Shown: piece by piece, positions 32,448 through 40,961 of the stretch
Layout of the letters: every line of letters begins with the position of its first letter
Position numbering within the stretch: position 1 is the stretch's first letter
NCBI GenBank assembly: GCA_041747855.1
Contig: JBGTEJ010000050.1
Location: 1 to 64,000, forward strand
Origin: ZC4RG35 sp041747855
Lineage (GTDB): Bacteria; Actinomycetota; Acidimicrobiia; Spongiisociales; ZC4RG35
Direction of reading: 5' to 3'
DNA: 64,000 nt
Made by a program: the position numbers and the translations under genes
The notes under the pieces: generated by a model
What the model was told of the DNA's origin: nothing
The model's database searches: none
Seen by the model: only the letters and a program-made list of their open reading frames with translations

Positions 32448-33941
32448 CTACGTCCCTGCGGTCCCCCCACCTTCGTGGGGGGACACCGTGTTCTCGGCGA
32501 TCTGGAGGGTCTTGAGGTCGGAGTGGAATTCGAGGGCGTAGTCGCCACCCTCTCTGCCGATCCCGGATATCCCGATCCCGCCGAAGGGTGCGGTCAGGTC
32601 GCGGACCAGGAAGGTGTTGACCCAAGTTGTGCCGGCGCGCACTGCCTCACCAACCCGGTTGGCCCTCGCCTCCGACCCGGTGTAGATGATCCCCGATAGC
32701 CCATAACGGGTGGAGTTGGCCAGTTCGATGGCCTGGGCCTCATCGGAGAACGTCTGGTAGGTGAGGACCGGTCCGAACACCTCGCGTTGGACAATTTCGG
32801 AGTGATTCGACTCGGGCTCGATCAAGGTGGGCAGATACCACAGGCCGTCTTCCTTCCAACGTTCCCCACCACGCACCACCCTGTCGCCCGACTCACGGGC
32901 GCGTTCGACAAACCCTTCGACCCGTTTCAGGTGTTGGGGATGAATCAGGGGGGAGATGGTGGTGGCCGGGGAGCGACTGTCTCCGACCACGTGCTTGTCG
33001 GTGTAGTGGTGGAACAGCTCGAGGAACTCCGGGCCGGCGGTCTCCTCCACGATGAGTCGTGTGCCGGCCAGGCAGACCTGCCCGCCATCGTCGTACATGA
33101 CCGCGGCCTTCCTGGCTGCCGCGTCGAGGTCGGCATCGGAGAAGACCATGAATGGCCCCTTGCCGCCGAGTTCGGCTGTGAACGGGACGATGTTCCTCGC
33201 TGCCGCCTCACCGACATGTCGGGCGGTCTCGGGCGAGCCGGTGAGTGAAATTCTCCGAACCCTCCGGTCATTCACCAGGGCGGCACCAACCTCTTCGCCG
33301 ATCCCCTGAACGATGTTGAGGACACCCGGTGGCATCCCCGCCTCCTCGGCCAGGTCGGCGAGCAGGGAGGCACTCAGAGGAGACCATTCGGCCGGTTTGA
33401 GTATCACCGTGTTGCCGGCCGCCAACGCGGGTGCGATCTTCCAGGTCGAGAGAATCCATGGGGCGTTCCACGGGGTGATGATCACCGCGGGACCGGCAGG
33501 CATACGGATCACCCGGTTGGCGGTGCCTTTGGAGCTCCATCGCCTCTCCTCGTGCCCCACTGCCAGGTCCGCATAGTTGCGAAAGTTCTCGGCACCACGA
33601 TGGATCACCCTGGCCTCGAGACTCTCCAGGAGCATCGCCATGTCGACACATTCGACGATCGCCAGATCGGAGATGTTGTCGTCGATCAGGTCGGCCAGTT
33701 GGTGGAGGATGGCCGCCCGTGAGTCCGCACGCTTCGCGGCCCAATCCGGGAACGCCTTCACCGCAGCGGTGACCGCGACATCGGCAGTGAGTGCATCGCC
33801 TCTAGCTACTTCTGCGAGCTTCCAGTCCCAGTCGAGTGGGGAACGCACCTCGAACCGCTTGGCTGACGGGACCCTTTGGCCCCCGATGTAGTGGTCCGGG
33901 GAGACGGCCACCGAGGTGATCTCGGCACGGGTCGAAGGCAT
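32448..33941 (-). CDS. hpaE: HpaE-like 5-carboxymethyl-2-hydroxymuconate-semialdehyde dehydrogenase family
   Basis: A 497-residue NAD(P)-dependent aldehyde dehydrogenase. It shows PWNAPW with Asn159, TAELGGKGP with Glu257, and catalytic Cys290 in DDGGQVCLAG. The C-terminal VRDLTAPFGGIGISGIGREGGDY followed by ALEFHSDLK closely matches the HpaE/HpcC family of the homoprotocatechuate pathway. It oxidises the semialdehyde made by HpaD, whose gene is divergent from it. The ATG at 33941 has AGGAG 8 nt upstream; the frame to 34085 would run antisense into hpaD. Its last residues (ENTVSPHEGGGTAGT) are encoded by the second GTCCCCCCAC palindrome. Confidence 0.9.
   Translation of the reverse strand: MPSTRAEITSVAVSPDHYIGGQRVPSAKRFEVRSPLDWDWKLAEVARGDALTADVAVTAAVKAFPDWAAKRADSRAAILHQLADLIDDNISDLAIVECVDMAMLLESLEARVIHRGAENFRNYADLAVGHEERRWSSKGTANRVIRMPAGPAVIITPWNAPWILSTWKIAPALAAGNTVILKPAEWSPLSASLLADLAEEAGMPPGVLNIVQGIGEEVGAALVNDRRVRRISLTGSPETARHVGEAAARNIVPFTAELGGKGPFMVFSDADLDAAARKAAVMYDDGGQVCLAGTRLIVEETAGPEFLELFHHYTDKHVVGDSRSPATTISPLIHPQHLKRVEGFVERARESGDRVVRGGERWKEDGLWYLPTLIEPESNHSEIVQREVFGPVLTYQTFSDEAQAIELANSTRYGLSGIIYTGSEARANRVGEAVRAGTTWVNTFLVRDLTAPFGGIGISGIGREGGDYALEFHSDLKTLQIAENTVSPHEGGGTAGT
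32461..32484. repeat. Palindromic element copy 2 (C-terminus of hpaE-like gene)
   Basis: GTCCCCCCAC (32461-32470), CTTC, and GTGGGGGGAC (32475-32484) form a 10-bp stem identical to that in the P450. It encodes residues about 486-494 of the dehydrogenase and lies at the convergent end with the ADC-like gene, so it may also act as a bidirectional terminator. Confidence 0.75.
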
Positions 33942-34035
33942 CAGGAAGGTCTCCTCGGGTCTTGCGGTTGCGGAGACCCAGGATAAACCCGGTGCGGTTA
34001 GGCTGGTGCTCCAGGAACCTGAACGAGGAGAACTT
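33942..34035. promoter_or_regulatory. Divergent promoter region hpaE-like / hpaD-like
   Basis: The 94 bp contains TAGGCT (33999-34004) reading right and TATCCT reading left (plus 33985-33980). Both genes have good Shine-Dalgarno sites: GAGGAG at 34025-34030 for the dioxygenase and AGGAG before the dehydrogenase. Unlike most genes here, these two are predicted to have leaders. No strong operator palindrome is visible. Confidence 0.35.
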
Positions 34036-34911
34036 ATGGGTGAGATCGTCGGGGCAGGGCTGATCAGCCACGCTCCAACCATCATGCTCGACGAGAACGT
34101 CCGCTACGAGCTCAACGACGGCAAGGAAATCAGCCTCGTGCCAGGTTTGAACCGGTTGCGGGAGGACGTGTTGGCCCCTCTGGCTGCCGATACGATGGTC
34201 ATCGTCGACTCGCACTGGTTCACCACCATCGAGCATGTCATATCGGCCCATGCCGGCCGGGCGGGTCATATGACCTCCTCCGAACTGCCACGTGGGATGG
34301 CCGCGGTCCCGTACGACTACCAGGGTGATCCGGAATTGGCCTTGCTGGCCGCGACGCTCGGGGAGGAGTTGGGCACCCCAACCCATGCCACCGTCGACGA
34401 GCACCTGCCCGTTTACTACGCCACAGTCAACCTGGTCCACTACCTGAGGACCGGTGAGAAAGTGGTCTCGGTATCTGTTGTCCAGACGGGTGAACCCGAC
34501 GACTTCCTGACGATGGGAGAGGCCATCGGTGAAGCCGTGAGTCGTCTCGATCGGCGTGTGGTGGTACTCGCCTCGGGAGGAATGAGCCACACATTCTGGC
34601 CGCTCAAACAGATCACGAAACACGAGGCCTCGGACCCGGTCCACATCTTCACACCTGAAGCGAGGGAAGCAGACGAGACCCGACTGGAATGGATGAAGGC
34701 GGGGGACCATCGGAGGGTCGTCGACGGGATGGAGGATTACTACCGATACGCACCCGAAGGCAATTTCGGCCACTATCTCATGATGCTCGGGGCCATCGGT
34801 GGTGCCGACTGCATCGCCAGGGGCGAGTTGTACTCCGACTATGAGAATGCCACCGGGACGGGTCAGGTCCATGTCTGGTTCGACCGTCCGCAAGACGGCT
34901 GGACCGGCTAG
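34036..34911 (+). CDS. hpaD: Class III extradiol dioxygenase, 3,4-dihydroxyphenylacetate 2,3-dioxygenase family
   Basis: A 291-residue LigB-superfamily dioxygenase. It has GAGLISHAPTIML with His12, VIVDSHWF with His60, MTSSELPRGMAAVPYDYQGDPELA, and VLASGGMSHTFWP with His185, and ends with GTGQVHVWF. The order matches E. coli HpaD (HpcB). These enzymes use Fe(II) and O2 to open the catechol ring next to the hydroxyls. Start ATG 34036 has GAGGAG 5 nt upstream. It is divergent from the hpaE-like gene. The substrate might be the free acid or a modified catecholamine; family identity does not distinguish them. Confidence 0.88.
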   Translation: MGEIVGAGLISHAPTIMLDENVRYELNDGKEISLVPGLNRLREDVLAPLAADTMVIVDSHWFTTIEHVISAHAGRAGHMTSSELPRGMAAVPYDYQGDPELALLAATLGEELGTPTHATVDEHLPVYYATVNLVHYLRTGEKVVSVSVVQTGEPDDFLTMGEAIGEAVSRLDRRVVVLASGGMSHTFWPLKQITKHEASDPVHIFTPEAREADETRLEWMKAGDHRRVVDGMEDYYRYAPEGNFGHYLMMLGAIGGADCIARGELYSDYENATGTGQVHVWFDRPQDGWTG

Positions 34912-34986
34912 ACACCGGTCGGGCCGGGGATGCCCTTCCCGGGCCAATTCCAGGGACTTCGACCACCCCGTGCCAGAATCCCCTGA

Positions 34987-36468
34987 GTGGTAGCAGTCAG
35001 GCTCACTTCGGGATTTGGGGATGATCTAGCCCGTCTCGCCTCTGCTTTGGAGGACATGGACCTGAAGTCCGCCCCCTTTCTCGGTAAGGATGCCGACAGG
35101 GAGCGCGATCGGCTCACCAGGACTATCCGGTCCTATCTGATTCCCCGTGTCGAGAATCCCGACGCCCCGTTTCTGGTGGTGGTCGCCGGACCCACAGGAT
35201 CGGGAAAGTCAACCTTGGTCAACAGTCTCGCCGGGATGAATCTGGCCGATACCGGTGCGGTTCGCCCCACGACCAGGTCCCCGCTCATCCTCACCGGGAC
35301 CGACCCGTCGACGTCTGAAGTGAGCGTGGGTGGTGTGGACTGCAGGGTGGCGGTGGGCAAAGCCCCGATCCTGAAGCACATGAGTCTGGTCGATACGCCG
35401 GATATCGACTCCACGGCATCGAGACATAGGGAGATGGCGGAGACCCTCGTCGACCATGCCGATGTCGTGGTGTTCGTCACGTCAGCGATCCGTTATGCCG
35501 ATCAGGTCCCGTGGGAGGTCTTGCGAAGGGCGAGGTCCCGTGGCGCAGTGGTCATCCCGGTCCTGAACAGGGTAGGCCCTGACGGGTCGGCGGCCGCCCA
35601 TGACTTCGGGCGTCGTCTGGGCGACGCCGGTCTTGACGACCATCCGGTCCGTGTTCCCGAGCATCATCTCGGCGAGGGTGCGACAAAGGTCCCCTCTCTG
35701 GCCGTCCGCGAACTCAAGAAGCGTCTCTATGCCGTGGCCAGGGACAGATCCAGGCATCAGAGGGCAGTGGTCAACAGGGTGCTCAACTCCACCAGCAACC
35801 AAATACGGACCCTCACCGCCAGTGTGACCTCGCTGGCCGCCGAGTTGGACGCGATCGAGTCGGCAGTTGCAACCGGAATAACTGAGGCCGCCAACCTCCC
35901 CGAGCGAAACCGTCCCTGGGCCTCCTTCCCGCTGCCGCCATGTCCGGAGGGCAGACGAAGGGCCAGGCAATGGATGAAGAAGAGTGATCCGAAGGAGTTG
36001 GAGTTGGGGGTCTGGGAAGGCCAGGTGGAAGCCCGTCTCGTTGCCGAGTTGCACACTCGACTCATGGAGGCGATCCGTCATCACGCAGGACCGGTGAGGG
36101 GTGTCAACCCCAGGGCGGTGACGGCCGTCCTGGCGGACGCACGGGCTCTTTTGGAAGAAGCCGTCGATGGATGGGTGGAACAAACCCACGAACGTGCCAA
36201 AGCCCTTCCTCATCCGCGACTGGCCTCGGCAAGTCTCACCTCTGCGGCCCTCACGGGCAACGGGCACCAGGTGGCAATCGTGCTCGGCCCGGACCCGGCG
36301 ATTTCTGCTGTGAGAAAGGACCTTCAGGAGAGGCTGGATGTGGTGTTCGGTCATCTCGTTGTCCGACTCGTCGAGGCATGGCGTCACTCGGTCGGGGATC
36401 CAGCGGTGGATGAAGTGGCTGGGAGGCTCGCCGCGGTGATGACCGCCTACCAGTTCGCTGATGCATGA
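34987..36468 (+). CDS. Dynamin-like GTPase, first of a pair
   Basis: A 493-residue protein. G1 is GPTGSGKST (68-76), a G2-type threonine stretch RPTTRSP follows, G3 is DTPDID near 139, and the G4 position reads LNRVG instead of NKxD. The rest is mostly helical and includes the region ATGITEAANLPERNRPW. The degenerate G4 suggests weak or altered guanine specificity. It overlaps the next GTPase gene by 8 bp, an arrangement seen for actinobacterial dynamin-like or YfjP-like pairs acting at membranes. No TM helix is obvious. The start is a GTG. Confidence 0.72.
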   Translation: MVAVRLTSGFGDDLARLASALEDMDLKSAPFLGKDADRERDRLTRTIRSYLIPRVENPDAPFLVVVAGPTGSGKSTLVNSLAGMNLADTGAVRPTTRSPLILTGTDPSTSEVSVGGVDCRVAVGKAPILKHMSLVDTPDIDSTASRHREMAETLVDHADVVVFVTSAIRYADQVPWEVLRRARSRGAVVIPVLNRVGPDGSAAAHDFGRRLGDAGLDDHPVRVPEHHLGEGATKVPSLAVRELKKRLYAVARDRSRHQRAVVNRVLNSTSNQIRTLTASVTSLAAELDAIESAVATGITEAANLPERNRPWASFPLPPCPEGRRRARQWMKKSDPKELELGVWEGQVEARLVAELHTRLMEAIRHHAGPVRGVNPRAVTAVLADARALLEEAVDGWVEQTHERAKALPHPRLASASLTSAALTGNGHQVAIVLGPDPAISAVRKDLQERLDVVFGHLVVRLVEAWRHSVGDPAVDEVAGRLAAVMTAYQFADA

Positions 36469-37660
36469 GCCCCTGACCGACCTGCTGGAGCGGGCAGAAC
36501 TGGCCGTCTCGGCCTCCCGGGGTTTCGTCGAACCAGAACAGCTCGACAGGATCGCCACTGTGGTCGCAAATGGCAGGGTCCGACTCCACTACCCCGAAGA
36601 GGTGAAGGTGGTCGCCCTCGCCGGTGGCACCGGTTCGGGCAAGTCGTCCATCTTCAACGCTCTCACTGCCACCGACGCTGCGGAAGTGGGTGTGACGCGT
36701 CCGGTCACCTCCACACCCCTGGCCTCGGTCCCAACCCGCCACGCAGTCGCCATGGGGCGGTTCCTGGCTGAGATCGGTGTCGACCGGACCATCGAGGTTG
36801 ATCGGTGGGCCGGCATGTGCCTCATCGATCTCCCCGATACCGACAGTGTCGAACTGGACCATCGTCACCGAGTGGAGAGTGTGCTCCCAAGAGTGGATGC
36901 AATGGTATGGGTGGTTGATCCTGAGAAGTACCGCGACGCTGCGCTTCACCACAGGTATCTCAAGCCGTTGGTCGACTACGCCCCACAACTTGTCCTCGTC
37001 CTCAATCAGATCGACAAGCTCGGACCAGAAGATGTTGCCCCGGTACTCGCCGATCTCCGTCAGGCGCTGATCGACGATGGTTTGGGAGACGTGCCCCTGG
37101 TCCCCACGGCGGCGTCGCCAGTGTCCGGACCGCCTGTTGGCATGGAAGAACTGGAGTCAGTCCTGGTCTCGATGATCGAAGATCCCGAGATTCTCTATAC
37201 CAAGCTTCTCACCGATCTGGAGACGGCGGGATTGGACCTCGGCATCTCGCTCGGGCCATCAATTCCGTACCGCGGGCCAGCCGAAACGGTCGTGCGAAGT
37301 TCTTCGGACAAGTTGGCTGCCGCTGGAGTCTCGGAGGCGGTTGCCGATCTGACGTGGTTCCTGGAGGAGCTTGCAACCGAAGTCGGCGGAGACGCAGCGG
37401 ACGAGATCCGGGGGACTGCGGCCTCTCTGCCCGAGGCGGTCGTGGAGATGGCCGAGGAATTACGACCCGTTCCGGTCCGTCGGCGATGGTGGGATCGCCA
37501 GCCCGAGGTGGTTTCCGACCCGGTTCCCGAATATGTCTCGCGAATATCCGATCTGATCGCACCGGTCGGGAGTGTCATGGAGCGACGAGCCAGGGCGATC
37601 GCAGCCGCCACGGATCTCGTCATCGTGGCCAGTTCGGTGGCGGCCAAATCCGACCGGTGA
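36461..37660 (+). CDS. Dynamin/Era-like GTPase, second of a pair
   Basis: A 399-residue protein. G1 is GGTGSGKSS (55-63), followed by TRPVTSTPLASV (G2 region), G3 LPDTDS, and intact G4 NQID around residue 195. The C-terminal half is helical with an Arg/Trp-rich VRRRWWDRQPE stretch and ends in a helix that could touch a membrane (AIAAATDLVIVASSVA). Compared with its partner it keeps a standard nucleotide-specificity motif, so the pair may be an active/regulatory heterocomplex (inference). The overlap with the first gene implies fixed stoichiometry. Confidence 0.72.
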   Translation: MHEPLTDLLERAELAVSASRGFVEPEQLDRIATVVANGRVRLHYPEEVKVVALAGGTGSGKSSIFNALTATDAAEVGVTRPVTSTPLASVPTRHAVAMGRFLAEIGVDRTIEVDRWAGMCLIDLPDTDSVELDHRHRVESVLPRVDAMVWVVDPEKYRDAALHHRYLKPLVDYAPQLVLVLNQIDKLGPEDVAPVLADLRQALIDDGLGDVPLVPTAASPVSGPPVGMEELESVLVSMIEDPEILYTKLLTDLETAGLDLGISLGPSIPYRGPAETVVRSSSDKLAAAGVSEAVADLTWFLEELATEVGGDAADEIRGTAASLPEAVVEMAEELRPVPVRRRWWDRQPEVVSDPVPEYVSRISDLIAPVGSVMERRARAIAAATDLVIVASSVAAKSDR

Positions 37661-37750
37661 CCTGAGACGATGGCGGCGCGGCTGGACTTGGAGGGCATCG
37701 AGATTCCGTTCCCTCGACTCACCACTCACCGCGCCAACCGAGACCCAGTC

Positions 37751-38683
37751 TCAGATGGTCGTCTCCGGCCCGGTCAGGACACGTAGCGCCCCTGGGGTCC
37801 AGCTCACATGGCCACTATCGACCATGCCGAGGGCCTCCCCGTCGGCCTGGACTGCGATCGGGGGATCGGCGGAGAATTCGAAAGCTGAGACACCTTCCCA
37901 CAGGTCGATACCCGGCACTTTCGCCAGTTTGCGACCAAACATGACCGTGGCGGCGATCCTTGGAACCCTTCTCCGTTTCAGGCGCTCGACTGTCAGCACA
38001 GTCATCGGATCGGGGGTTTCAGGACCCAACCGGAGCGGTATCTTCCCGAAGTAGGTGTAGATCTCCCGGAACTGGACCATCGCCGCCGACACCTTCCCGT
38101 GTCCGCCTTCCATACGCATGTCAACGTGGGGCTTCTTGGAGGCGTACTTTCCCATGGCCACTCCGAAAGCGGTCCGGGCGTAGTGGATCGAGCCGAATCG
38201 GTACTTGCGGTACGGCTCCTGATCGGCGCGTGACACGACTTCGGCGTCCAGTCCGAACCCGGCCGCGAAGAGGGCGTGGTGGGTGGTGGCCAGGCTGCCC
38301 CTGCGGAGCACGAGAGTGGCTACCCCTATCGAGGCTGGCTCCGGATTACTGGAGATCAGCTTCGCGGCCCGCGCCGGCCGGGAGGGAACATCCAGCAGGC
38401 GTGCGATCACATTGGTGGTACCTGCGGGGATGATGCCCAACGCAGTCGCTGATCCGACCAAACCGTTGCCCACATGGTGGACCATCCCATCCCCACCCAT
38501 GGCCACCACGACATCGATCTCCCGGGAGACGGCTTCGGCGGCAGCCTCGGTCGCCTCGCCGGCCGACGCCGGCCACATCGCTTCGACGTCACTGTGGGTG
38601 GAGAGGACGGACATGACGTCTCGATGTGCGCCTCCGGTGAACTGTGAAGCGACCGGATTGGAGATGACTACGACACGAACCAC
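37751..38683 (-). CDS. Diacylglycerol/sphingosine kinase-family lipid kinase
   Basis: A 310-residue protein of the DAGK catalytic family. It starts RVVVISNPVAS, has AMGGDGMVHHVGNGL (GGDG nucleotide loop, about 63-66) and GIIPAGTTNVIARLLD, and ends with a beta-sandwich containing VQADGEALG. These enzymes phosphorylate a lipid hydroxyl, for example diacylglycerol, at the membrane. The usual GTGNDFAR-type motif reads GTTNVIAR, as in many actinobacterial homologues. It converges with the second GTPase gene and is divergent from the ADP-ribosylglycohydrolase relative. Confidence 0.85.
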   Translation of the reverse strand: MVRVVVISNPVASQFTGGAHRDVMSVLSTHSDVEAMWPASAGEATEAAAEAVSREIDVVVAMGGDGMVHHVGNGLVGSATALGIIPAGTTNVIARLLDVPSRPARAAKLISSNPEPASIGVATLVLRRGSLATTHHALFAAGFGLDAEVVSRADQEPYRKYRFGSIHYARTAFGVAMGKYASKKPHVDMRMEGGHGKVSAAMVQFREIYTYFGKIPLRLGPETPDPMTVLTVERLKRRRVPRIAATVMFGRKLAKVPGIDLWEGVSAFEFSADPPIAVQADGEALGMVDSGHVSWTPGALRVLTGPETTI

Positions 38684-38717
38684 AACGCCGGAGGCTACAG
38701 CGGTACGCTGGTTGTCT

Positions 38718-39713
38718 GTGGAAGACCGGGTAGATCAAGGTGTCGCGACATCGAAGAGCGAACTGGAACCCTTGTTCACCCTGATCTCGGGCGAGGGTGA
38801 CGGTTTCCTCCTCGGGATGGCTGCCGGCGATGCCGCCGGGGGAGCTTGGGAGTTGGGCTACTCCGCGGTGACCGAACAGGCCACTGTGATCGCCTACGAG
38901 TTGATCCAACATCGGCGCATCGATCCCGGAAGTCTCCAGGCCGCGCTCATGGAGCTGGACGGGTCCCGCGATGAGGAGCCCGTATATCGGTCCGAGACCG
39001 ATTCCTTCCGCACCTGGCTCGTGGGGATGAAGGCCGGGTCCCCTCAGATCAGCGACCGACCCAACCTCGACGGTGTTGCCCGGGCACCCGTGGTCGGAGT
39101 GGCCTTCAGGAAGAATCCTGACCTGCTGATCTCCGAGACCGTTGCTCTGGGCAGGATGTTCGATCGTGATGCCTCCAGTCTGGTAGCCACACTGATCGCC
39201 TCTACCGCGTCCGCCGCATCGTGCTATGCCCAAACTGGTCGCGACCTGATAGCCGGTGTCGCTGAGGCGGTACTACCGGTCGTCGAACACCTCGGGCCAC
39301 ATGTCACTGGTGAAGAGCGGTTGGACGGTCTTTCCCGGAGGTTCAGTCAGATGATCGCCAACGTCGGGGTAACCGTCGGCGAGGAGGCGTTGGCCGTGGT
39401 CGGGGGGCAGGCATCAGACCCGGTTCAGGCGGTGCAGGCGGCCCTTCTTCTGGCCGCCCCGGCCAGCGAGCGCTTCCATCTTGCCGTGGAGCAGAGCGCC
39501 CGGATCGGCGGCAGTTCACTCGGAGCATTCGCAGGTGCGGTGATCGGTGCCCGGATCGGGATCAAGGGCTGGCCCTGGGCGTTCGCCAACGACACCTGGT
39601 TCGCCGAGATCGGCCGACGATTGGTCAGGGGGCCCGATCAGACCGAAGACCTCCCCATTCCTTATGCCGTCGAACACCACCTCATGTACGGTCCACGTCC
39701 GGGCTTCGCATAG
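38718..39713 (+). CDS. ADP-ribosylglycohydrolase-family protein lacking catalytic acids
   Basis: A 331-residue protein with the DraG-type opening DGFLLGMAAGDAAGGAWELG and helical architecture. Where active members have a TDDT metal motif before an EQA helix, this protein reads SAVTEQATVIAYEL. Where the second D-x-D-T metal motif is expected before a GAIAGA stretch, it reads GGSSLGAFAGAVIGA. Both Mg sites are thus lost, and it is probably a binding or regulatory pseudoenzyme. The GTG start at 38718 is chosen because further upstream residues are antisense to the lipid kinase. It overlaps the convergent transporter gene by 32 bp. Confidence 0.7.
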   Translation: MEDRVDQGVATSKSELEPLFTLISGEGDGFLLGMAAGDAAGGAWELGYSAVTEQATVIAYELIQHRRIDPGSLQAALMELDGSRDEEPVYRSETDSFRTWLVGMKAGSPQISDRPNLDGVARAPVVGVAFRKNPDLLISETVALGRMFDRDASSLVATLIASTASAASCYAQTGRDLIAGVAEAVLPVVEHLGPHVTGEERLDGLSRRFSQMIANVGVTVGEEALAVVGGQASDPVQAVQAALLLAAPASERFHLAVEQSARIGGSSLGAFAGAVIGARIGIKGWPWAFANDTWFAEIGRRLVRGPDQTEDLPIPYAVEHHLMYGPRPGFA

Positions 39714-40953
39714 GCTGGACCAGGTCCTCAGCTGACCAGTCTCGCGGGGTGTCATCCACGCTCCGCAATATCCACAGGCCGACTGCGACGAAGCCGGCGA
39801 GTGAGATCATCGCCACGTTCCTTCCCAGACCCAGCACGTCAACGATTATTGCCCAGGTGAGTGGGCCTGCGATGGTGGCGAACCTTCCCACTGTGGCGTA
39901 CAGACCGTAGAACTCTCCGAGATGCCGTGGTGGTGAAATCCTGTACATCACCATCCGGTCCGCCGCCCACGTGGCCCCCAAGGCCGTGCCTCCGAGGATG
40001 CCGACGGCCCAGGCAATCGAGGTGACCCCGGTCACGTTGGCGACGACGCCGGCGCAGAGTGAAACGATCCAGGCCACGAGCACCACCCTGAGAAGTGGCA
40101 GAGGAGGGATGCGTTTGAGGATGAGTCCGGCTCCGAGACCCCCCACCATGGCCGCCGCAATGGTGATGGCGAGGAGGATGGTCAGCTCGTCATCGGTGAA
40201 CCCGAGCTCCCTGATGACGAAGATGGTGAGGAAACCGCCTACCAGGGTGTTTATGGCATCTGTGTAGAAGAACCGCCCGACCAGGAATCTGACCACCCCT
40301 CGATGTCTCGAGGCCAGACGCCAGGATGCGAGCAAACGGGCGAGGACGTCTCTGAACGGGAGTGGATTCTCCCGCACCTGAGGCGGCTCGGGAACAAAAA
40401 AGAAGCAGGGAATAGCGAACAGGAGGAAGGCGACTGCCATCGTCCGGAAGGTCCCTGCATAACCCCAGCCCAGGATCTCGAATGCGACATAACCGATGGC
40501 GAGGCCCACGAAAGAGCCGAGATACCCGATCCCTATCCCGAGACCCGATATCCATCCGCGGTTCTCAGGGGTGCTCACATTCGGCAACAGAGCGTCGTAG
40601 ACGACTGACCCGGTGTTGACCGCGATGACGGCGAGCCAGAGGAGGGCCACCGTCATGAACACCGGCCCGGTGGCGAGAAACCCGGTTGCCACCACTGCGA
40701 CCAAGGTGGTAACTATGAGGGTGGGCATCCGGACTCCAGAAGCATCGGTCCGCGCCCCGGACCATGGTGCGAGAAACACCACCACGACGGCCGCGGTGAC
40801 CTGGACCCCGGCCAGCACACTGTCGGCGAGCTCTAGTTCGTCGAGCCAGCGGGGGAAGTAGTAGCCGATCACCCCCAGGGCGAAGATGGTGTTGGCCAGG
40901 TCATAGAGGACCCAGGATGAGACCTGGATCCGTCGTGGAGTGGAGGACTCCAT
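39682..40953 (-). CDS. MFS transporter, UMF1/Atg22-like family
   Basis: A 423-residue protein with about 12 membrane helices. It starts SSWVLYDLANTIFALGVIGYYFPRW, the marker of the UMF1 (Atg22-like) branch, and has the cytoplasmic loop GARTDASGVR and a mid-protein FFVPEPP linker. It likely effluxes small solutes such as amino acids, but the substrate is unknown. It is 8 bp from the alcohol dehydrogenase gene and probably co-transcribed with it. Confidence 0.85.
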   Translation of the reverse strand: MESSTPRRIQVSSWVLYDLANTIFALGVIGYYFPRWLDELELADSVLAGVQVTAAVVVVFLAPWSGARTDASGVRMPTLIVTTLVAVVATGFLATGPVFMTVALLWLAVIAVNTGSVVYDALLPNVSTPENRGWISGLGIGIGYLGSFVGLAIGYVAFEILGWGYAGTFRTMAVAFLLFAIPCFFFVPEPPQVRENPLPFRDVLARLLASWRLASRHRGVVRFLVGRFFYTDAINTLVGGFLTIFVIRELGFTDDELTILLAITIAAAMVGGLGAGLILKRIPPLPLLRVVLVAWIVSLCAGVVANVTGVTSIAWAVGILGGTALGATWAADRMVMYRISPPRHLGEFYGLYATVGRFATIAGPLTWAIIVDVLGLGRNVAMISLAGFVAVGLWILRSVDDTPRDWSAEDLVQPMRSPDVDRT

Positions 40954-40961
40954 CGCCTTAC

